Assembly: GCA_964615445.1 (NCBI GenBank)
Contig: CAZTOK010000001.1
Coordinates: 1 to 64,000, forward strand
Length of the DNA: 64,000 bases
Direction of reading: 5' to 3'
DNA from: JALRBM01 sp964615445
Lineage (GTDB): Bacteria; Patescibacteriota; Saccharimonadia; Saccharimonadales; Saccharimonadaceae
Positions 57,781 to 64,000 of this stretch are shown here, in pieces; positions within the stretch are counted from its first letter, which is position 1, and each line of letters opens with the position of its first letter. Both the position numbers and the translations under genes were made by a program. The notes beneath the pieces were generated by a model. The model ran no database searches and was not told the DNA's origin. It saw only the letters and a program-made list of their open reading frames with translations.

Positions 57781-58983
57781 ATGGCAAATACAAATACTAA
57801 AAAACAACTAAACCAAGTCATTATAATAGGTGCAGGAGTAGGTGGTAGGGCTTTAGCACTATTTCTACAAAAAGCTGGCATAAAGGCGGACGTGTATGAA
57901 GCGTATCCATACGTAAAAGGCGTTGGCGGCGGTCTTAACCTTGCCCCTAACGGTATGTGGATTATGGACGCACTTGGGCTTGCCGAGCGCATTAAACAAA
58001 TAGGCACCTCAACGCCTGTGGGGCAGTTTGAAAATGGTAAAGGTAAGCTGCTTGGCCAAATTAAATACGGAGATGTGTCAACCTACGGACAGCCGGCAAT
58101 CAGTCTCTCTAGGGCGGCGCTCAATGAGTTGCTAGCTGACGAATTGAAAGCTAAAAATATTCCTGTTCACTATGAAAAGAAGCTTGTGCGAGTCGAGGAG
58201 ACTGCAGACGGTGTCATTGCTTATTTTGCTGATGGTAGCAGCGCTAAAGGCGATATATTAGTTGGTGCCGATGGAGTGCATTCGACTGTCCGACAGTATT
58301 TATTGCCATCTGGTCCGTCTCCTGAGTTTGTTGGCGTTGTCGCTGTTGGCGGCTTTACTGCTCTTAAAGATCTGCCACCTATAAGTGAGGCGAAAAAAGC
58401 TGCAATGACATATGTGTTTGGTACTAACTTCTTTGGCTATTGTGGTGGTGATAACGGTTACATGATGTGGTGGGCTAACATCTGGCGCAAAACTGCTTAT
58501 AGTCCTGAGGAATTATCCCATCTTGATGATGAAGCAGTAAAGCAAGAACTTCTGGCAATGTACGGCGACTTTCATAGTCCTATACCAGAGCTTATTAAAA
58601 ATAGTGGCCGCATGCTGAAGCTGAGTGTCTTTGATATACAATCATTGCCAACATGGCATATAGGCCGTATTGTGTTGATTGGTGATGCCGCCCATGCTGT
58701 TAGTCCAAATGCTGGGCAAGGGGCGTCGATGGCCCTAGAGGATGCTATGTATTTGGCCAAAATGCTTCGTGATAAAGAAGATTACGAGCAGGCATTTACG
58801 GCCTTTCAAAATGATCGTAAAGATAGGGTGGAAGCCATTGTTGCGGACGGTCGAAGAAAGGGTGGCGACAAGAAAACAGCTACCCCTCTCCAAGCATTTA
58901 TTAGAAACATGTTTATAAAACACTTTGTGAAAAAAGGAGCGAACGCTGTCGATCCAAATATGACGTATCGTATTGATTGGTAA
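57781..58983 (+). CDS. FAD-dependent monooxygenase (TetX/PHBH-like)
   Basis: The protein is 400 aa from the ATG at 57781 with SD AAGGA. FAD motifs: IIIGAGVGGRALALFL (GxGxxG), LVGADGVHSTVRQYL (DG motif), LIGDAAHAVSPNAGQGASMA (GD motif). Single-component flavin monooxygenases of this type hydroxylate aromatic or antibiotic substrates with NAD(P)H and O2. It is about 40% similar by eye to the gene at 59630, from which it is separated by a marR gene. A gene pair of this kind suggests detoxification. Confidence 0.9.
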   Translation: MANTNTKKQLNQVIIIGAGVGGRALALFLQKAGIKADVYEAYPYVKGVGGGLNLAPNGMWIMDALGLAERIKQIGTSTPVGQFENGKGKLLGQIKYGDVSTYGQPAISLSRAALNELLADELKAKNIPVHYEKKLVRVEETADGVIAYFADGSSAKGDILVGADGVHSTVRQYLLPSGPSPEFVGVVAVGGFTALKDLPPISEAKKAAMTYVFGTNFFGYCGGDNGYMMWWANIWRKTAYSPEELSHLDDEAVKQELLAMYGDFHSPIPELIKNSGRMLKLSVFDIQSLPTWHIGRIVLIGDAAHAVSPNAGQGASMALEDAMYLAKMLRDKEDYEQAFTAFQNDRKDRVEAIVADGRRKGGDKKTATPLQAFIRNMFIKHFVKKGANAVDPNMTYRIDW

Positions 58984-59005
58984 GATCAAAAGAACTTCAT
59001 TCATC

Positions 59006-59054
59006 AAAGCCCCTTATGATGTGCCTCTCTGGGCGGCGCGCTACAAGGGGCTTT
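59006..59054. terminator. terminator between monooxygenase and marR
   Basis: AAAGCCCCTT (59006-59015) pairs with AAGGGGCTTT (59045-59054) across a 29-nt loop. Confidence 0.65.
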
Positions 59055-59085
59055 ATTGATGCGGTGTAATTGCAAGAACTTTAGA

Positions 59086-59559
59086 CTATTTAGATTTTTT
59101 GCTTTTTGTCATAAATGATTCTTTTAATGTAAGTGTTTCTTCGTACAAAATATCAGCTGTGCGCTGCATATAGGTATGGATGAGCTCGAGTTCATTAGGG
59201 GTGTAAGATGATTCGAGCTTTGCGATAGACTTACCCAGAGAAGTGAATAAGGTGGCTATTTTTTTGACATTTGCAGGTATCATCTCTACATACACGCGAC
59301 GACGGTCCACGTCGTCATGGATTCGCTGTACATATCCAGCTTTTTCAAGCCTTTCAATGGCAGCCGTTTGTGCACCCATGGTTAAGCCTGTAAGGGCTGA
59401 TAGTTGTCCCATGGTTTTACGTCCCTCAAATAAATATAGGATGCATTTGTGATCTGTTGCATTAAGGTCAAGGCAATCAGCGATGGTCTGGTGATAAAAA
59501 ATAGTCTGAGCGCTAAGAGGACTTATCGTTATCTGTTTGGCTAACGTTTCATTATTCAT
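59086..59559 (-). CDS. MarR family transcriptional regulator
   Basis: The protein is 157 aa from the ATG at 59559. TATAGT ends 7 nt upstream, so the mRNA is probably leaderless. Winged helix: LDLNATDHKCILYLFEGRKT, GQLSALTGLTMGAQTAAIER, wing HDDVDRRRVYVEMIP. It is divergent from the second monooxygenase with a 9-bp-arm palindrome between, so it likely represses it, and possibly the first gene too. Confidence 0.93.
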   Translation of the reverse strand: MNNETLAKQITISPLSAQTIFYHQTIADCLDLNATDHKCILYLFEGRKTMGQLSALTGLTMGAQTAAIERLEKAGYVQRIHDDVDRRRVYVEMIPANVKKIATLFTSLGKSIAKLESSYTPNELELIHTYMQRTADILYEETLTLKESFMTKSKKSK

Positions 59560-59595
59560 AGTTGACACTATAGCATGTTTTGTGATTTAATTCAA

Positions 59596-59616
59596 TTTAT
59601 AAAACTATTTTATAAA
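59596..59616. promoter_or_regulatory. probable MarR operator
   Basis: TTTATAAAA (59596-59604) and TTTTATAAA (59608-59616) are a perfect inverted repeat with a CTA centre, in the short region between marR and the monooxygenase. Confidence 0.65.
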
Positions 59617-59629
59617 ACAAAGGAATTTT

Positions 59630-60835
59630 ATGACAATAAAGAAGAATCAACACGCTATCATTATTGGAAGCGGTATTGCCGGGGCAGCTATGGCACTTTT
59701 TCTCAAAAAAGCAGGTATTGATGCAACGGTATACGAAGCTTATCCCCGATTAACTACGATCGGTGGGGGAATGTCACTTGGTCCGAATGGTATGAATGTA
59801 TTGGCTGAATTGGGGCTTGCAGAAAAGTTGAAAGCGCAAGCTGCAACTTTAGAGCGCTTGCACTTTCAAAACCAAGCAGGTAAACAATTAGCAGAAACTT
59901 CTTCTGGCACTGTGGAAAAATATGGCCAGACATCGGTTGCACTCCATCGTTCTGCTCTCCTTGAGCTTGTACTTGATGAAGCTGATCGCCAAGGTATTGC
60001 ATTTGAATACGAAAAACGTCTAACGGGCTATATGGAACAGGGTAATCAAGTGATTGCACAGTTTGAAGACGGAAGTACGGCCATGGGAGATTACATTATT
60101 GGTGCAGATGGTATTCATTCTAAAGTGCGCAGTATTATGCTGCCGAATGGTCCAAGTCCAATATATACCGGTCATGTTGCCATTGGTGGCTTTGTCGATG
60201 AAAAATATCGTGCCTGGGATAATTCCAATGATATTAAAAAGACAGTTCTTGTGTTTGGTCCAGAAAGTTCGTTTGGCTACTGCAATATGAGCGCTGGTCT
60301 TCCGCAGTGGGGATGGTGGAGCACGTACGGACAAGCTAAGGAGCCGACGAAGGCCGATTTGGATGCGCTTACAGATGCACGTCTTAGGCAGCTACTTTTG
60401 AAGCGCCATGCCAGCTGGGCGCCGCCGATCAAGGAGTTTATCGAGAATTCTACCACTATGATTAAAACGCCTATTTTTGATGTTCCGCCACTTCCTACTT
60501 GGCATGTTGGCCGAGCTGTACTGATTGGTGATGCGGCACATGCCATGAGTCCACATGCTGGTCAAGGTGCCTCAGTAGCTCTTGAAGATGCAATGTACCT
60601 TGCTAAAATGCTACGTGATCATTCGTTCGAAGAAGCGGTTGAGTTGTATCAAAAAGCACGCAAAAAACGTGCCGAAAAGATCTGTAAAACTGGCCGCGAT
60701 AATGCTGCACGACAGGTTGATGCAACGCCAGGCCAGGCGCGCATGCGAGACGTCATTATGTCAATCTTCCTGCCTCTTATGGGCGATCGTGTACAAGACT
60801 GGATATTTAAATATAAGATTTCCTGGGAAGATTAG
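59630..60835 (+). CDS. FAD-dependent monooxygenase (TetX/PHBH-like), second copy
   Basis: The protein is 401 aa, SD AAAGGAA 6 nt upstream. IIIGSGIAGAAMALFL (FAD GxGxxG), IIGADGIHSKVRSIM (DG motif), LIGDAAHAMSPHAGQGASVA (GD motif). Paralogous to 57781-58983. It is the likely target of the divergent MarR. The specific substrate is unknown; a tetracycline- or phenol-type aromatic is possible for the family. Confidence 0.91.
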   Translation: MTIKKNQHAIIIGSGIAGAAMALFLKKAGIDATVYEAYPRLTTIGGGMSLGPNGMNVLAELGLAEKLKAQAATLERLHFQNQAGKQLAETSSGTVEKYGQTSVALHRSALLELVLDEADRQGIAFEYEKRLTGYMEQGNQVIAQFEDGSTAMGDYIIGADGIHSKVRSIMLPNGPSPIYTGHVAIGGFVDEKYRAWDNSNDIKKTVLVFGPESSFGYCNMSAGLPQWGWWSTYGQAKEPTKADLDALTDARLRQLLLKRHASWAPPIKEFIENSTTMIKTPIFDVPPLPTWHVGRAVLIGDAAHAMSPHAGQGASVALEDAMYLAKMLRDHSFEEAVELYQKARKKRAEKICKTGRDNAARQVDATPGQARMRDVIMSIFLPLMGDRVQDWIFKYKISWED

Positions 60836-60853
60836 ACCGACAGTTTTTCGCTA

Positions 60854-60883
60854 AAAGGATGCTTCGAGAAAGAAGCATCCTTT
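60854..60883 (+). terminator. terminator of second monooxygenase
   Basis: AAAGGATGCTTC (60854-60865) pairs perfectly with GAAGCATCCTTT (60872-60883). Confidence 0.8.
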
Positions 60884-60985
60884 CAATGGTTTCCCCTATA
60901 ACCAGCGAGTCATAAAATGTTCCACGACGAGTCGATCTCATGCATCATGAACTTATTATAGGCTGGTCCTAGAGGAGTAGGATAT

Positions 60986-61009
60986 AAAAACACCCCTATG
61001 ATGGGGGTG
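60986..61009 (-). terminator. terminator of the secreted repeat protein
   Basis: On the minus strand CACCCCC... pairs with GGGGTG (plus-strand CACCCC 60991-60996 and GGGGTG 61004-61009) and is followed by TTTTTATAT. From 60884 to 60985 I see no feature. Confidence 0.75.
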
Positions 61010-61031
61010 ATTTTGTGTATTTCAGTTGATT

Positions 61032-63260
61032 TTAGAAATAGGTGAAGGCCACCGATGCAACTGCACTCCAGTTACCTGCCATGTCTTTTGATCGCATGTA
61101 GAGTTTGTGCTGGCCTACGCTGAGACCACTAATTGTTTTCGTAGCATTTAATTTTCCATTGCTATATGTCATGACCGTACCAAGGCCTTGGCCTGGGTCA
61201 GTGTCGATGTAGTATTCGCCACTAGTAACCCCAGACAAACCGTCACCTGCATTTGCACTCAATGTTTCGTTGGCGCTAAAGAAAATAAACGTATTGCTCA
61301 TGGTTGGGCTAGAAATAGTCGGAGGGGTCTTGTCAAGGTTAATAGTAGAGGTAACTGACGCAGAGTTCCCGGCCTTATCAGTAGCGGTACCGGTCACTGT
61401 TTGATTAGCGCCCTCAATACTTACCGTAACCGGAGACGGACAGGTTTGTATACCGGACAGAGCATCACTGCACACGTACGAAATCGTAACATTGCTGTTA
61501 TTCCAACCTTTCGCATTTGCAGCCGGTGTCTGTGTTGCTACAATCATCGGGTTGGTTCGATCGATGCTAACGGTTGCCGTAGTTGTCGATACATTTCCCG
61601 CCTTGTCCACGGCTGTCCCGGTTATCACTTGATTTTGGCCTTCAGTAGTTACTGTAACTGGGCTCGTGCAACTCGCTATACCAGACAAGACGTCGCCACA
61701 AGTGAAAGTAACCGTTACCGGAGTGTTATTCCACCTATTTCCATTAGGCTGACTACTTACACTGGCTGTAATGGTGGGTGCTGTCTTATCTATACTTAAG
61801 TTAGCTGTCACAGATGAGGTGTTGCCGGCATTGTCGATAGCCGTGCCAGTTACAGATTGGTTGGCGCCCTCAGCGCTTGTGGTAATTGGTGACGGACATG
61901 ACCGAATACCTGATAGATTATCGCTACAAGTAAAAGTCACTGTAACATCGCTGTTATTCCAGCCGTTAGTGTTAGCGGCTTGGCTAACACTATACGAGAT
62001 AGTCGGTGCTGTTGTGTCATAGACCACTGTCACGCTATTTGATGGATCACTGCTCATGCCTGCGATATTCACTGCTTCGACATAGTAGACATGGCTTCCT
62101 TCGCTTGCTCCAAAATCAGAGTATGTTGTACTGCCAGTTGAGCCAACGCTACCGCCATCTCTGTAAATGACGTAGTGATCGACGCCACTACTTGCGGTCC
62201 ATGTCAACATAGGTGCCTGATTTGTCGGGCTTTGAGCGCTCAAACTGGCGGGTGTAGTAGGAGGTATAACTTGAACTGGTGGGTTACCTTGAAAGAGTAA
62301 ATTTAGGTCGGTTGAGGCGGTTACTGAGAGAGAGTTGCTTGCGACGTCACATGTTGTTGAGCTTGAAGAGTCTAGGCATATGGTCCCGGAAGGGTATGCT
62401 GCTCCTTCATTTACCCATGCGGTATACGTTCCATCTGCGCCGGTTGTTCCTCCGTAGTTATTGCCGTTATTCTGAAATACGTAGCTTGTGCTTCCTGAGT
62501 TAACAGTGGTTGAACCCGCTCCGTACCTTGTATGGACATATTGACCAGATTTTGGATTCCCTGAACTATCTTTAACAGTGATGGTTAGCTTTACAAAATT
62601 GAGTGTAAAGTTCTGTGTCATATTCACATTGGTGGTGTCCACCGTTAGGCTATTTGCCCCACCCGTACTTTCTAGACTTGGCGATGCTAACGGATAGCCC
62701 TCTAACGTCACTGAATTAGTTAAGCCGCCGAAATTTACAATATCGTAATATCCGGCGGGTGCTGTTACAGTAAAGCTACCCGTCGATGTGGTAAAGGCTC
62801 TATACGTTTGTCCCGAAAGACCGCTGCTAATCCTTACTTGTAGGTTGGGGATAGGAATATTATTCTTGTCGACAACGGTTCCCGAAAACGTATGCTGGAC
62901 GCTTGTAAGTTGAGCATTTAGTACCTGACTGCTTTGCACGGCAACGCTACGGACAATGGCTGGACCTAAATTGCTCGTAGGACTAGGTGGTCCAAATAGA
63001 ATGTCATATGAGCCTGGCTGTAAAGCCAGGTCGTAAGTGCCATCTACTGCCGTGCCAACAGGGGCGGATACATCCGTACCACTACCCGGGATCCTGGCAA
63101 GAACAGCCACGCCGCTTATTGGCGTACCGTTTTGATCCGTGACAGTGCCTGTTATGTGAATGGTGTCAGCGAACGCCACAGAGGAAAGGGGTGAGAGTAT
63201 TACTAACACCAGCCAAAGAAGTGGCCCTATTGTTATTGAACGAAAGATTTTCTTAACCAT
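61032..63260 (-). CDS. large secreted repeat protein (CarboxypepD_reg, Fn3-like, Cys-pair repeats)
   Basis: The protein is 742 aa; the ATG has GAGGAGGG upstream. Signal peptide (about 1-31, WLVLVILSPLSSVAFA). N-terminal carboxypeptidase-regulatory-like modules (ITGTVTDQNGTPISGVAV; FSGTVVDKNNIPIPNLQV; then LTITVKDSSGNPKSGQYV). A fibronectin-III-like domain (about 330-416, PMLTWTASSGVDHYVIYRDG). Three tandem repeats of 76 aa (about 417-644), each with a C-x7-to-8-LSGIxxC pair (FTCSDNLSGIRSCPS; FTCGDVLSGIASCTS; YVCSDALSGIQTCPS). A final related module lacks the Cys. No LPXTG or C-terminal anchor. Likely an extracellular adhesin-like protein; binding target unknown. Confidence 0.87.
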   Translation of the reverse strand: MVKKIFRSITIGPLLWLVLVILSPLSSVAFADTIHITGTVTDQNGTPISGVAVLARIPGSGTDVSAPVGTAVDGTYDLALQPGSYDILFGPPSPTSNLGPAIVRSVAVQSSQVLNAQLTSVQHTFSGTVVDKNNIPIPNLQVRISSGLSGQTYRAFTTSTGSFTVTAPAGYYDIVNFGGLTNSVTLEGYPLASPSLESTGGANSLTVDTTNVNMTQNFTLNFVKLTITVKDSSGNPKSGQYVHTRYGAGSTTVNSGSTSYVFQNNGNNYGGTTGADGTYTAWVNEGAAYPSGTICLDSSSSTTCDVASNSLSVTASTDLNLLFQGNPPVQVIPPTTPASLSAQSPTNQAPMLTWTASSGVDHYVIYRDGGSVGSTGSTTYSDFGASEGSHVYYVEAVNIAGMSSDPSNSVTVVYDTTAPTISYSVSQAANTNGWNNSDVTVTFTCSDNLSGIRSCPSPITTSAEGANQSVTGTAIDNAGNTSSVTANLSIDKTAPTITASVSSQPNGNRWNNTPVTVTFTCGDVLSGIASCTSPVTVTTEGQNQVITGTAVDKAGNVSTTTATVSIDRTNPMIVATQTPAANAKGWNNSNVTISYVCSDALSGIQTCPSPVTVSIEGANQTVTGTATDKAGNSASVTSTINLDKTPPTISSPTMSNTFIFFSANETLSANAGDGLSGVTSGEYYIDTDPGQGLGTVMTYSNGKLNATKTISGLSVGQHKLYMRSKDMAGNWSAVASVAFTYF

Positions 63261-63376
63261 ACTTCCACCCTCCTCTATAATCTAGTTGTGCTTATTTTAT
63301 ACCTCGACAATCTGCCTTTGCAATGCCAAGTTTCAAATATCCGATGATATTCAGTATGTATATATTCAAAGTGAAA

Positions 63377-64000
63377 CTAGTCGTTGGTAAGCTTGTCCTT
63401 GTATGCCTGCTCGAAGACCGTACTCCATTGAATGCCTGTCGTCCTGCTTACCTCATCTATATACGTCGGAGCGATCTTTTTCACCTGCTGGTACAGTTCA
63501 TAGGCTCGCTCTCCATTACCGCGTAATAGATATGCTTGTGCAATAGCAAATGGTCCTCTGTATTCATACTTTGACGGATCATGACTATATCGGGCCATTT
63601 CACCCTCTATCCGTTTGCTCATAGCAATTTCTGCCGACTGCAGGGCTACGTCGTAGTTTCGCATTGCTACATAGACTGCAAATTTTAGGTACCATGGTCC
63701 CGGATGATCCGGATATATAGTAATAGCGCTGTCGGCAGCATCGAGCGCGGCCTCGTGGTTGCCTGTTTCAATGTAAATATCGCCCAGAGCCTGCCAAGCC
63801 CTAAACTGTTCGGGTCTGACTTTACTATGCTCAGTGACAAACAAAAATTTTTCGATTGCGCTGTCATAGTTGCCCATTCGTGTAAGATATTTACCCATGT
63901 ACCAGGCAGTTACTGCACGATGATTTTTGCGCCACTCCTTTTCTAGGATTAATCTATTTCGTTCCCCTGTTACTCGTAGCTGTTCGGCTGTTTTGCGATG
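63377..64000 (-). CDS. TPR-containing protein, possibly C-terminal part of a glycosyltransferase; partial
   Basis: The frame is open to the window edge (208 codons including stop); the internal Met at 63898 is not the real start. Visible: an Arg/Glu-rich helix ERNRLILEKEWRKNHRAVTA, then TPR units (WYMGKYLTRMGNYDSAIEKF; RAWQALGDIYIETGNHEAAL; PWYLKFAVYVAMRNYDVALQ; AIAQAYLLRGNGERAYELYQ). This C-terminal layout is common in family 2 glycosyltransferases with TPR tails. The catalytic half would lie outside the window, so this is inference. Confidence 0.75.
   Translation of the reverse strand, partial: HRKTAEQLRVTGERNRLILEKEWRKNHRAVTAWYMGKYLTRMGNYDSAIEKFLFVTEHSKVRPEQFRAWQALGDIYIETGNHEAALDAADSAITIYPDHPGPWYLKFAVYVAMRNYDVALQSAEIAMSKRIEGEMARYSHDPSKYEYRGPFAIAQAYLLRGNGERAYELYQQVKKIAPTYIDEVSRTTGIQWSTVFEQAYKDKLTND

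Noticed and set aside
1..64000. CRISPR arrays, transposases, rRNA genes
   Set aside because: I scanned for regularly spaced repeats, DDE/serine/tyrosine recombinase motifs and rRNA signatures and saw none.

Overview
The window looks like a chromosomal contig from a Patescibacteria/CPR bacterium, most likely Candidatus Saccharibacteria (TM7). This is inferred from gene content and style, not from a search: compact genes, many one-subunit or shortened housekeeping proteins, lower-glycolysis genes, an FtsA-like gene next to a baseplate-J-like membrane protein, ruvX-mltG, LysM/CHAP and Rpf-like wall enzymes, a type IV pilin and heterodimeric ABC exporters. The code appears standard: TAA, TAG and TGA all end genes. 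Assembly quality matters here. There is one 100-N gap flanked by an exact 55-bp duplication, one probable homopolymer indel, and a damaged obgE.

Layout. 1-3.8 kb: 3' part of tRNA-Glu, two membrane-anchored proteins of unknown role, an M20 peptidase. 3.8-10.6 kb: pyk-pgk-tpiA, a tail-anchored protein, UvrD/PcrA helicase. 10.6-17.6 kb: Rpf-like muralytic protein, ksgA, a YfiH-like protein, metG and tatD, with NUDIX and orphan genes between them. 17.7-23.8 kb: two conserved small genes, then iscS-ydcF-mnmA (tRNA thiolation) and a short alaS. 23.8-32.3 kb: two minus-strand accessory genes, FtsA-like protein, J-like membrane protein, ruvX, mltG, a secreted LysM-CHAP protein behind a 260-nt leader, and obgE with two in-frame TAG codons. 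32.3-33.15 kb has no protein gene of normal size. It holds a very short possible leader-peptide transcript and a ~590-nt structured RNA with its own promoter, a 16-bp closing helix and a terminator; this is the most interesting element. 33.2-41.1 kb: exonuclease I, uvrA, a P-loop kinase, PAP2 and DedA membrane proteins, ribosomal protein L25. 41.2-51.2 kb: an ABC exporter pair, a DUF2127-like protein, trhO, an MFS drug exporter with divergent marR, an ABC-2 exporter. 51.3-56.5 kb: a frameshifted small gene, uvrC, pilin, YvlD-like protein, secG, a family-5 solute-binding protein, tRNA-Leu. 56.5-64 kb: accessory region with an EEP-family hydrolase, two paralogous flavin monooxygenases around a marR, a large secreted repeat protein, and a TPR protein cut by the window edge.

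Three patterns run through the window. (1) Many operon-head genes have a -10 box ending only 6-11 nt before the ATG, implying leaderless or nearly leaderless mRNAs, while operon-internal and accessory genes carry Shine-Dalgarno (SD) sites. (2) Small accessory genes lie almost always on the minus strand between plus-strand housekeeping genes, and most end within a few nt to a few tens of nt of a long perfect GC-rich hairpin, often without a U-tract. (3) Gene order keeps fragments of ancient clusters (metG/tatD/rpf/ksgA; iscS/mnmA/alaS/ruvX/mltG), reordered or interrupted by these accessory units.
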